NCBI GenBank assembly: GCA_003169735.1
Contig: PNAP01000087.1
Coordinates: 1 to 36,575 of the forward strand
DNA: 36,575 nucleotides
Reading direction: 5' to 3'
DNA from: Chloroflexota bacterium
GTDB lineage: Bacteria > Chloroflexota > Limnocylindria > Limnocylindrales > CSP1-4
The notes below the pieces were generated by a model, which worked only from the letters and a program-made list of their open reading frames with translations, was not told the DNA's origin and searched no databases. The translations under genes were made by a program, and so were the position numbers. Below are positions 7,172-14,299 of the stretch, one piece after another. The first letter of the stretch is position 1; every line of letters starts with the position of its first letter.

Positions 7172-7635
7172 GGGCGCCGCCAAGCCCGGAGGATCGGCCA
7201 GCCCCAGGGCACGGCGGCGATGGCGATGATCGCGCCGATGGCGAAGCAGGTCGGGTGCAGGAAGCTGAACTCCCGGATGACGATCAGCTCGACCACGATC
7301 CAGATCATCTGGGCGCAGCCGATGGCGAAGGCGAGGAACGGCGCCAACCGCCCGTGCCGCAGACCCAGCGCCACGACGGCCAGGGACCCGACGCCGAACA
7401 GGCCGAAAAGGATCAGCCCGGGCAGGAAGTAGTCGCTGAACGGACTGCCGGCGAGCAGCTTCACGTCGAACTGCATCACACTGCCGTCCGGCTTCAGCGC
7501 CAGCGACAGGCCTCCCGCCATCGCCCCGAGACCGAGCACTGAAAGGAAGGCGATGGCGATCTTCCCGGCTCGCCCGAACTCGGAACGGGGAAGGGCAGCC
7601 GAGGCGGATGGACGGGCGACGCTACCGACGGACAT
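7168..7635 (-). CDS. Four-helix membrane protein, unknown function
   Basis: 155 residues from the ATG at 7635, which has a strong AGGAGGT about 8 bases upstream. After a polar 24-residue N-terminus there are four hydrophobic segments (about 25-48, 68-90, 97-117 and 125-148), with an outer loop between the first two (KPDGSVMQFDVKLLAGSPFS). The overall pattern resembles small uncharacterised integral membrane proteins; no catalytic motif is visible. It runs in the same direction as the ABC-2 operon but has its own ribosome-binding site, and the operon's promoter lies across its end, so it is probably a separate unit. Confidence 0.7.
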   Translation of the reverse strand: MSVGSVARPSASAALPRSEFGRAGKIAIAFLSVLGLGAMAGGLSLALKPDGSVMQFDVKLLAGSPFSDYFLPGLILFGLFGVGSLAVVALGLRHGRLAPFLAFAIGCAQMIWIVVELIVIREFSFLHPTCFAIGAIIAIAAVPWGWPILRAWRRP

Positions 7636-7895
7636 GACGTTTCACCTCCTGGCGGAAGTCAAGCGGGACCGCGTGGCGTCACCAAGTGCCGGTCTTCCCG
7701 ATGGCGAGGGCCGTGGGTCCCGTCAGGACGTCGGGAGATGCGGGAGTCCGTTCGGCAGGCCGCTCGGGAGGAGCGTCGAGATATTCTTGGGGAGGAGCGG
7801 CCCGAGTACGCCCAGCACCAGCGGCACGGTCGTCTGACGTAGCAGGATGACCGTCTCGGACGCGTCGAACGAGTATTCTGCCGCCTGACCCCCGG
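7636..7895. other. Gap of about 300 bases between divergent genes
   Basis: Besides the strong ribosome-binding site of the 7635 gene and the regulatory region of the MarR gene, this stretch holds one open minus-strand frame (7723-7914), listed separately. No repeat, RNA gene or clear terminator was seen. Confidence 0.4.
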
Positions 7896-7914
7896 TTGAC
7901 AGAACAGTTCGCAC
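7723..7914 (-). CDS. Possible 63-residue small ORF divergent from the MarR gene
   Basis: A GTG-started frame on the minus strand encodes 63 residues with GC-rich third positions, one moderately hydrophobic stretch (TVPLVLGVLGPLLP) and a Leu/Pro-rich tail. Its GTG lies in the left arm of the inverted repeat whose right arm holds the MarR GTG, so both would begin with the same nine bases, GTGCGAACT. TATCAT (7924-7919) lies 4 bases before the GTG, close for a -10 box. No family is recognised and no Shine-Dalgarno site is seen, so this may be a chance open frame. Confidence 0.22.
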   Translation of the reverse strand: MRTVLSTGGQAAEYSFDASETVILLRQTTVPLVLGVLGPLLPKNISTLLPSGLPNGLPHLPTS

Positions 7915-7942
7915 CTGTATGATAGTTGATGCCGTGCGAACT
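7896..7942 (+). promoter_or_regulatory. MarR promoter with long inverted repeat (candidate autoregulatory operator)
   Basis: TTGACA (7896-7901), a 16-base spacer and TATGAT (7918-7923) form a strong promoter. A perfect 9-bp inverted repeat, AGTTCGCAC (7906-7914) and GTGCGAACT (7934-7942), brackets the -10 box and includes the GTG at 7934. Because the ATG at 7919 lies inside the -10 box, the GTG at 7934, 10 bases after the box, is the more credible, nearly leaderless start. Confidence 0.6.
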
Positions 7943-8413
7943 ACCTTGGACAGCCGTGACGTGTTGATCGACGCGATCGTCGTCGACGTCGGCGAATCAC
8001 TTCGCGAGTTGCGCTGCGCCGCCGCCGAGCGCTTCGTGAAACACGGCGTGAGCATGACCCAGATCCACGTCCTCCGGCAGCTCGAGCAGCACGGCGCGAT
8101 GTCGATGAGCCACATGGCCGACCTTCTCGACGTGTCGGTTTCCAACGCGACCGGCCTCATCGACCGGATGGTCGAACACGGTCTGGTCGAACGGGTCGGC
8201 CTTCCCGATGACCGACGGGTCGTCATGATCCGGCCCTCGGTCCAAGGGCAGCAGGCGCTCGACGATGCCGACGGCATCAAGCTCGATCGGATCAGGGCCA
8301 TCTGCGAGCGACTCGACGAGGCCCAACTCCAACGCATCACCATGGCCATCGCCGACGTGCGCGGTGCCATCGCGGCAGAAGTCGAAGCGGGCGACCGCGC
8401 GACGACCAATTGA
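7934..8413 (+). CDS. MarR-family transcriptional regulator of the DHA2 exporter
   Basis: 159 residues from the GTG at 7934; the in-frame ATG at 7919 is rejected because it overlaps the -10 box. The winged helix-turn-helix occupies about residues 35-100: VSMTQIHVLRQL, MSMSHMADLLDVSVSNATGL, then IDRMVEHGLVERVGLPDDRR, which ends in the conserved D-D-R-R wing. Flanking helices form the dimer interface. MarR proteins commonly repress adjacent efflux genes and are released by the drug. The exporter gene follows after 12 bases, so the pair is an operon. The 9-bp inverted repeat over the promoter is its likely binding site. Confidence 0.9.
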   Translation: MRTTLDSRDVLIDAIVVDVGESLRELRCAAAERFVKHGVSMTQIHVLRQLEQHGAMSMSHMADLLDVSVSNATGLIDRMVEHGLVERVGLPDDRRVVMIRPSVQGQQALDDADGIKLDRIRAICERLDEAQLQRITMAIADVRGAIAAEVEAGDRATTN

Positions 8414-8425
8414 GGAAAGGGATCG

Positions 8426-10108
8426 ATGGAAGCGTTTCCGACTGATACCGAGATCGAGCCGAACGTCGGCGAAGACCCGGCGCTCGGACTCGAACGACGC
8501 GCCAAGTTCGAGATCCTGGGGGCGATCCTGCTGGGCATGTTCCTGGCCGCGCTCGACCAGACGATCGTCGGTCCGGTGTTGCCCACCATCACCAAGGACC
8601 TGAACGGCGCAGATCTCTATGTCTGGGTCGTCACCAGCTTCCTTCTGACGAGCACCATCACCGTGCCCATCTACGGCAAGCTCTCGGACATCTACGGCCG
8701 CCGCCCGCTGCTGCTCATCGGTATCAGCATCTTCCTGATCGGTTCTGTCCTCTCGGGATTGAGCCAGACGATGTGGGAGCTGGTCCTCTTCCGCGGCCTC
8801 CAGGGTCTGGGTGCCGGAGCACTCTTTCCCATCGCGCTCGCGGTCATCGGGGACCTCTTCACGCCGGCCGAGCGAGGCAAGTACCAGGGCCTGTTCGGGG
8901 CCGTCTTCGGGGTGGCATTCCTGGTCGGGCCTGGGCTCGGCGGGTGGATCACCCAGAACATCAGTTGGAACTGGATCTTCTTCGTCAACGTGCCCATCGG
9001 GCTGATCGCCCTGGCCGTGATCGCGCGGCTGTTGCCGAACATCAAGGGCCGGGCGCGCCAGGTCAAGATCGACTATCTCGGCGTGATCACTCTGACGTTG
9101 GGGCTCGTCCCGATCCTGATCGGCCTGACCGTCGCCGAGACGTCATCGTGGTCCGATCCGGGAGTCTGGGGCAGCATCCTCGCGGGGATCGTGCTCCTCG
9201 GGATCTTCATCCTTGTCGAGATGCGGGCCCCCGAGCCGATCATCCCGCTCCATCTCTTCCGCAATCGAACGTTCAGCGCGTCGATGATCTCGATCTTCCT
9301 GGCGACCTTCGGCTTCGGCGCGGCCATCGTGTTCCTGCCGTTGTATTTCCAGGTCGTCCAGGGCTCCGACCCCACCGCTTCCGGTTACCAACTCCTGCCA
9401 TTCCTGCTCGGACTCATCGTCTCCTCGATCGCATCGGGGCAGATCGTCAGCCGGACCGGTCGCTACAAGGCGGTCATCGTCGTCGGATTGATCATCCTGA
9501 CCGTGGGCCTGTACCTGATGTCGGGACTGCGGGCGAACACCTCTGACATCGAATTGTCACTTTGGATGATCGTCGCAGGAGCCGGCGTCGGCCCGATGTT
9601 CGCGGTCTTCACCATCATCGTCCAGAACTCGGTCCCGTTCCACGAACTCGGAACGGCGACCAGCGACCTGACGCTTTTCCGGCAGATCGGAACGACGATG
9701 GGCCTGACGCTCGCGTTCACCCTCTTCCGCGAGAACCTGACCTGGGACCTGCTGCGGAACCAGATCCTCCTCTCGGGGGCTCCGCCGGATTCGGTCTCGG
9801 TCGCGGCCCCGCCAGGCTTCGACGTGAGCGCCCTGGTCAACGCGGTGGGGAACACCAATCCGTTCGCCTTCCTGAGCCAGGTCCCGGCCGAGCTGCAGGG
9901 TGCCTTCACCCAGGGCTTCCACCAGGCGTTCACCATCGCCATCGCCAACTCGATGTTGCTCGGCGTCGGAGCCGCCCTACTTTCGGTCGTGGCGGCATTC
10001 TTCCTCCACGAGATCCCGCTCCGCACGACGCACGCCGCGCGGCCGGCCGTTGAGGGGCGGCCGACCGGCGAAGCGGCCGCCGCCGGTCCCGCCACCACGG
10101 CGAGCTGA
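8426..10108 (+). CDS. MFS multidrug exporter, DHA2 (14-helix, EmrB/QacA-type)
   Basis: 560 residues, the normal length for 14-TM proton-drug antiporters. Helix 1 carries the LDQTIVG signature (D in motif D1), the loop 2-3 motif A reads YGKLSDIYGRRP, and helix 4-5 has RGLQGLGAGALFP and the antiporter motif C GVAFLVGPGLGGWI. A short soluble N-terminus precedes helix 1, and the Ala/Pro-rich tail is cytoplasmic. The ATG at 8426 has AGGAAAGG upstream. It expels hydrophobic compounds using the proton gradient; the substrate cannot be told from sequence. Control by the MarR protein encoded directly upstream is expected. Confidence 0.93.
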   Translation: MEAFPTDTEIEPNVGEDPALGLERRAKFEILGAILLGMFLAALDQTIVGPVLPTITKDLNGADLYVWVVTSFLLTSTITVPIYGKLSDIYGRRPLLLIGISIFLIGSVLSGLSQTMWELVLFRGLQGLGAGALFPIALAVIGDLFTPAERGKYQGLFGAVFGVAFLVGPGLGGWITQNISWNWIFFVNVPIGLIALAVIARLLPNIKGRARQVKIDYLGVITLTLGLVPILIGLTVAETSSWSDPGVWGSILAGIVLLGIFILVEMRAPEPIIPLHLFRNRTFSASMISIFLATFGFGAAIVFLPLYFQVVQGSDPTASGYQLLPFLLGLIVSSIASGQIVSRTGRYKAVIVVGLIILTVGLYLMSGLRANTSDIELSLWMIVAGAGVGPMFAVFTIIVQNSVPFHELGTATSDLTLFRQIGTTMGLTLAFTLFRENLTWDLLRNQILLSGAPPDSVSVAAPPGFDVSALVNAVGNTNPFAFLSQVPAELQGAFTQGFHQAFTIAIANSMLLGVGAALLSVVAAFFLHEIPLRTTHAARPAVEGRPTGEAAAAGPATTAS

Positions 10109-10127
10109 GGCAGCCTCTCTTCTGGGC

Positions 10128-10151
10128 GCCTGCGCCCTTGACGGCGCAGGC
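10128..10151 (+). terminator. Hairpin downstream of the DHA2 exporter gene
   Basis: Perfect 9-bp stem GCCTGCGCC (10128-10136) with GGCGCAGGC (10143-10151) and a 6-base loop, 20 bases after the exporter stop. There is no T-run, so it may be a weak or factor-assisted terminator. The loop and 3' arm also contain TTGACG (10138-10143), which could serve as the -35 element of the next gene, with TATCCT (10165-10170) further on at a long 21-base spacing. Confidence 0.45.
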
Positions 10152-10205
10152 ATCGACGTCGGGCTATCCTTGCCGAGTCCCATATCGAACGCGAAAAGGA
10201 CGAGC

Positions 10206-12830
10206 ATGAGCAGCTCGGTCCGGGTCGTCGTCAATGGGGTCGGGCGCGACCTCGCCATCAAACCTGAGCGAAGCCTGCTCCACGTGCTGCGCGAGGAGTT
10301 CGGGCTGACCGGCGCCAAGCCTGGATGCGGTGAGGGTGCGTGCGGCGCATGCACCGTGCTGCTCGACGATCGACCGGTGCGTGCCTGCCGGACGCCAGCC
10401 GCGAGCGTCGTCGGACACACGATCCGGACGATCGAAGGGCTGGCGGTCGACGGCCGGCTTCATCCCGTTCAGGACGCGTTCGTCGAGATCGGCGCATTCC
10501 AGTGCGGTTATTGCACGACCGGCATGATCATGAGCACGGTCGCGCTGCTCGAGCGCGAGCCCGACCCCGACGACGCCACCATCAAGGCCGCGCTGGCCGA
10601 CAACGTCTGTCGCTGCTGCACCTATCCACGCATCCTTCGAGCAGTCCAGCTCGCTGGCCGGTCGAAGAGGACGCCGGATGGTGCGGTTCACTCGGGGCGC
10701 CGCCTATCATCGAGCACCGGCGGCGACCTGCTGGCCCGGCCGAAGCGACCGTGGGACCTGACCGCCGCCGGCCAGCGCGACCTCTTCGACGTCCTCCCCG
10801 AGGGACTCATCGTGATCCACGAGCCACCAGCACCGAAGGGCGGATCGGCGTCGCATAGCTGGTCCACGACCTCCGGAGGATGGCTCCATATCGGCGGCGA
10901 CGGGCTCGTGATGGCCTTCACCGGCAAGGTCGATGTCGGCCAGGACAACCGGACGGCCCTTTCCCTGATCGTCGCCGAGGAGTTGCGCGTCCCGCCGGCC
11001 GCCGTTCGACTCGTGATGGGCGACACCGACGTGTGTCCGTTCGACGCCGGCACCTTCGGCAGCCGGTCGATGCCTGACGCCGGCGAGAGCCTGCGGCAGA
11101 CCGCAGCGGCCGCGCGGGAGACGCTGCTCGGCACAGCGGCGGCACAGTGGCAGCTCGCCGCAACCACGCTCACGGCAGACGCCGGCTGCGTCCGCTCGAC
11201 GGATGGACGTCACGCCGCGACCTACGGTGAGTTGGTGCGCGGCCTGCGCCGCGTCGAGATCAGCTTGTCGGTCGCGCCCACGACGCCGGGGCGGGCGGAG
11301 CAGGTCGTCGGCCACGCGGCGGCCCGTGCCGCAGCGCCGGAGATCGTCACTGGAACGCGACGCTACCCGTCCGACCTCGCGCTGCCGGGCATGCTCCATG
11401 GGCGCGTGCTGCGGCCGCCGGCCGTCGGCGCGACCATGGCCGCGGTCGATACGGCGAGCGCGGCCGCGCTGCCGGGAGTGGTCGTCGTCCACGAGGACGG
11501 ATTCGTGGCCGTGGCAGCTGCGGACGCCTCGCTCGCTGAGCGCGCGCTGGCCGCCATCGACGCGCACTGGGTCCTTGCGCCGCAACCATCAGAAACGGAT
11601 CTCGCCGCCCACCTGCGCGACCACCCCGTCGATGAGGGAGGCTGGGAGGGATCGTTCCACCAGGAGACGGGTGACGTCGAGGCGGCACTGGCTGCTGCGC
11701 CGGTGACACTGACGGCCACATACACGACCGCGTACATCGCGCACGTCCCGCTCGAGACGCACACGGCACTCGCGCGGTGGGACGACGACCGGCTGACGGT
11801 ATGGGTCGGGACGCAGGTGCCGTTCGGCGTGCGACGGCGGTTGGCCGAGGCGTTGGACGTGCCCGAAGCAAAGGTCCGCGTCATCGTGCCGGACACCGGC
11901 GGCGGGTTCGGTGGCAAGCACGGCGGCGACGTGGCCGTCGAGGCAGCTCGGTTGGCACATACCGCCAAGCGTCCTGTCAAGGTCCGCTGGAGCCGCGCCG
12001 AGGAGTTCACGAGCGGCTATCTGCGACCGGCTGCGGTCATCGACATCAGCAGCGGCGCGACGCGCGACGGTGCGATCACCGCCTGGCAGATGCGCAACAC
12101 CAACAGCGGCATGTTCGGCCTCGTGGGTCCGTACGCCGTGGCCAACCAGCGGCTGGACTATCAACCCGCTGATGCTCCCTTGGCGCAGGGTTCGTATCGC
12201 GCCTTGGCGGCGACGGCCAATCACTTCGCGCGAGAGTCGCACATGGACGAGCTGGCGCACGCGCTCGCGGTCGACCCGCTCGAGTCTCGGCTGCGCCACC
12301 TCGAGGACGAACGACTGGCGACGGTGTTGCGGACGGCCGCCCAGCGCATGGACGAGACAGGCCCGAAGCGCGAATCGGGTGTCGGAATCGGCATCGCCGG
12401 GGGTGTCGAGAAGGGCGCCCGTGTGGCCACCAGCGTGGCGGTGCGCGTGGATGCGGCGCGACGCCTGGAGGTCCTGCACATCGTGACCGTCTTCGAGTGC
12501 GGCGCGATCGTCAACCCGGACGGCCTGGCCAATCAGGTCGAGGGAGCGACCGTGATGGGCCTCGGCGCTGCGCTCTTCGAGGCGATCCACTTCGAAGCGG
12601 GCAAGATCTCCAACGGCTCGATGTCGGCCTACCGCGTGCCACGCTTCGGTGACGTGCCCGACGTCGAGGTGATCCTCCTCGACCGCCGTGACCTGCCGTC
12701 GGCGGGCGGCGGTGAGACGCCCATCATCGCCATCGCGCCCGCGCTCGCCAACGCCATCTTCGCCGCCACCGGGGTACGACTCCGGGCCCTGCCGCTGGCG
12801 CCGGACGGCGTCGTCCCGATGGCCGGATGA
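10206..12830 (+). CDS. Fused [2Fe-2S] / molybdopterin hydroxylase (isoquinoline 1-oxidoreductase type)
   Basis: 874 residues from the ATG at 10206 (AAAAGGA 6 bases upstream). Residues 1-150 form the small iron-sulfur subunit: C41, C46, C49 and C61 bind the plant-ferredoxin-type cluster; C100, C103, C135 and C137 bind the second. Residues about 200-874 are an IorB-like molybdopterin subunit in the permuted order of that group: a VDVGQ/GSRSMPDAG segment first, then the hammerhead domain (about 380-440), then DTGGGFGGKHGG and GSYRALAATANHF, ending with the active-site glutamate E837 in AGGGETP. No FAD domain and no Tat signal are present, so electrons probably go to an unseen acceptor. The enzyme would hydroxylate a carbon of an N-heterocycle or aldehyde; the substrate is unknown. 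In IorAB the two parts are separate proteins. Confidence 0.88.
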   Translation: MSSSVRVVVNGVGRDLAIKPERSLLHVLREEFGLTGAKPGCGEGACGACTVLLDDRPVRACRTPAASVVGHTIRTIEGLAVDGRLHPVQDAFVEIGAFQCGYCTTGMIMSTVALLEREPDPDDATIKAALADNVCRCCTYPRILRAVQLAGRSKRTPDGAVHSGRRLSSSTGGDLLARPKRPWDLTAAGQRDLFDVLPEGLIVIHEPPAPKGGSASHSWSTTSGGWLHIGGDGLVMAFTGKVDVGQDNRTALSLIVAEELRVPPAAVRLVMGDTDVCPFDAGTFGSRSMPDAGESLRQTAAAARETLLGTAAAQWQLAATTLTADAGCVRSTDGRHAATYGELVRGLRRVEISLSVAPTTPGRAEQVVGHAAARAAAPEIVTGTRRYPSDLALPGMLHGRVLRPPAVGATMAAVDTASAAALPGVVVVHEDGFVAVAAADASLAERALAAIDAHWVLAPQPSETDLAAHLRDHPVDEGGWEGSFHQETGDVEAALAAAPVTLTATYTTAYIAHVPLETHTALARWDDDRLTVWVGTQVPFGVRRRLAEALDVPEAKVRVIVPDTGGGFGGKHGGDVAVEAARLAHTAKRPVKVRWSRAEEFTSGYLRPAAVIDISSGATRDGAITAWQMRNTNSGMFGLVGPYAVANQRLDYQPADAPLAQGSYRALAATANHFARESHMDELAHALAVDPLESRLRHLEDERLATVLRTAAQRMDETGPKRESGVGIGIAGGVEKGARVATSVAVRVDAARRLEVLHIVTVFECGAIVNPDGLANQVEGATVMGLGAALFEAIHFEAGKISNGSMSAYRVPRFGDVPDVEVILLDRRDLPSAGGGETPIIAIAPALANAIFAATGVRLRALPLAPDGVVPMAG

Positions 12831-12861
12831 GGGTCGCGCCGGCCGCTTCGCCGTCCCGATG

Positions 12862-12867
12862 TAGCAT
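12862..12867 (+). promoter_or_regulatory. -10-like box TAGCAT before the glycosyltransferase gene
   Basis: TAGCAT is 9 bases upstream of the ATG at 12877, identical in sequence and spacing to the box at 873-878. No Shine-Dalgarno site precedes the ATG. Consistent with a leaderless transcript. Confidence 0.35.
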
Positions 12868-12876
12868 CGTCGGCTC

Positions 12877-13770
12877 ATGCCACTGAAGCTCGCCATCGGC
12901 ATCCCGACCTGTGGCCGTCCGCGGGCCGTCGAAGCGTGCCTCGACAGCATCGCCGCGAACGTCACGACCGAGCACCGCGTCATCGTCGTCGACAGCCTCA
13001 TCACCGACGCGGGGCGGCAGATGTACGCCCGCTATCCGGGCGTGACGGTCATCGCGCGCGAGAAGCCGATCGGCCCGTCCGAGGCACGGCGCCTGATCGC
13101 TGCCGAGGCGGACACCGATCTCGTGCTCTTCCTGGACGATGACAACCTGGTCACGCCGGGCAGCGTCGAGGCGTTACTCAAGCACCTCGACGACCATCCC
13201 GAGGTCGATATCGCGGCCGGCGCCTGGCGCGAGGATCGCGCCGAGCAGCGCCGCGCTCTCGGCCAGTACTTCCACTTCGGACGGAACGCGCGTGGCGATG
13301 CGGTCTACAAGGAGTTCGTGCTCGTTGACGAGGCCCTCCGCCTTGGTCTCTCGGCCGTCCGCGTCGATGGTGTCCAGGCCACGATGCTCGTGCGCCGCGC
13401 AGTCTTCGAGCGCGCTTCGTTCGACCCTCGGTACGACTTCTTCTTCGAGCTGTACGACTTCTTCATGCAGTGCCGTCAGCAGAACGTCCGCATCGAAGCG
13501 CTGCCCGGCGTGATCTTCGACCACCGGCCCGTCCCGTATGAGGGCGCCACCCTCAAGCAGACGAGCGACCGCGAGGTCGACCGCCGACGCTTCGCCGCCA
13601 AGTGGAGCATGGAACCGGTGGAGGGACGCGACGCCACCGCGGGCGGCGGCAAGGGCAAGCGGCCTCCCGGACGACGCAGCCTGCTCCGCCGGGTCGCTCG
13701 GCGCATCGTGGGTGGATCATCGAAGCCGGCCGGGCGGGGTGGTGGCCGGCGGAACCGAGACGCCGACTGA
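12877..13770 (+). CDS. Glycosyltransferase family 2-like protein
   Basis: 297 residues. The N-terminus is a GT-A nucleotide-sugar fold: LAIGIPTCGRPRAVEACLDS, a VIVVDS strand, and the metal-binding DxD-type motif in LFLDDDN (D87-D89). The middle part carries VDGVQATMLVRRAVF and the acceptor-side FFFELYDFFMQC. After about residue 245 the protein is low-complexity and strongly basic (Gly/Arg/Lys), which could bind membrane or nucleic acid. There is no membrane helix. The acceptor is unknown. It stands between the hydroxylase and the MarR-ABC operon, with its own TAGCAT box, and ends 31 bases before the MarR start. Confidence 0.82.
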   Translation: MPLKLAIGIPTCGRPRAVEACLDSIAANVTTEHRVIVVDSLITDAGRQMYARYPGVTVIAREKPIGPSEARRLIAAEADTDLVLFLDDDNLVTPGSVEALLKHLDDHPEVDIAAGAWREDRAEQRRALGQYFHFGRNARGDAVYKEFVLVDEALRLGLSAVRVDGVQATMLVRRAVFERASFDPRYDFFFELYDFFMQCRQQNVRIEALPGVIFDHRPVPYEGATLKQTSDREVDRRRFAAKWSMEPVEGRDATAGGGKGKRPPGRRSLLRRVARRIVGGSSKPAGRGGGRRNRDAD

Positions 13771-13795
13771 CGTTTCCTTTCGCTCGACGTATAAT
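13766..13795 (+). promoter_or_regulatory. Promoter of the MarR-ABC operon (consensus TATAAT)
   Basis: A perfect TATAAT (13790-13795) with CTGACG (13766-13771) 18 bases upstream overlaps the end of the glycosyltransferase gene. The first in-frame start codon is the GTG at 13802, only 6 bases after the -10 box, so the message should be leaderless. Confidence 0.6.
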
Positions 13796-13801
13796 GGCAA
13801 G

Positions 13802-14299
13802 GTGACATTGAACATCGAGCCTGCCTTGACCATCAGCGTGACCCGCGAGACGCTTGTGCGTGACCTGATCGCCGAGTTGACGGCATGGAACCCACGCGAG
13901 CGGCGGGCCGCGTTCAAGCAGTGGCACGACGGCGCGGTGAGCCTCATCCATCTCAATGTGCTGGCCCTGCTCGAAGCCGAAGGGCCGCTGTCGATGACGA
14001 GGCTCGCCGACGGACTCGATGTCTCCGTGGCGAGTGCCACCGGCATCATCGACCGGATGGAGAAGCGGGGCCTGGTGACCCGCCATCACGACACCGATGA
14101 TCGCCGCGTCGTCCAGGTCCAGGCCGCCGAGCGCGGTATCGGCATGTTCGACCACGTTGACGGGCAGCGTCGGGCGCACCTCGAACGACTCGCCCAGGAG
14201 CTCTCCGACGAAGAGCTGTCGGGTTTCCTCGTCGGGTTGCGCGCTCTTCGGGCGGCCCGGATGCGCCTGATGGACGCGATGCCGGAGCCTGTTCCTTGA
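13802..14299 (+). CDS. MarR-family transcriptional regulator of the ABC exporter operon
   Basis: 165 residues from the GTG at 13802, fixed by the TATAAT box 6 bases upstream; a longer frame from 13538 would run antisense-like through the glycosyltransferase and promoter. The winged helix-turn-helix spans about residues 45-110: LIHLNVLALLEAEGPLSMTR, ADGLDVSVASATGIIDRMEK, RGLVTRHHDTDDRRV. Its pattern (LDVSVASATGIIDRMEKRGLV) is close to that of the other MarR gene in this window, suggesting related regulators of two exporters. It overlaps the first ABC gene by 4 bases (TTGA), so repressor and exporter are translationally linked. Confidence 0.9.
   Translation: MTLNIEPALTISVTRETLVRDLIAELTAWNPRERRAAFKQWHDGAVSLIHLNVLALLEAEGPLSMTRLADGLDVSVASATGIIDRMEKRGLVTRHHDTDDRRVVQVQAAERGIGMFDHVDGQRRAHLERLAQELSDEELSGFLVGLRALRAARMRLMDAMPEPVP

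Noticed and set aside
12877-13801. Extension of the second MarR gene upstream to 13538
   Set aside because: It would run out of frame through the glycosyltransferase and over a perfect TATAAT box; the GTG at 13802 fits the promoter and the MarR family length.
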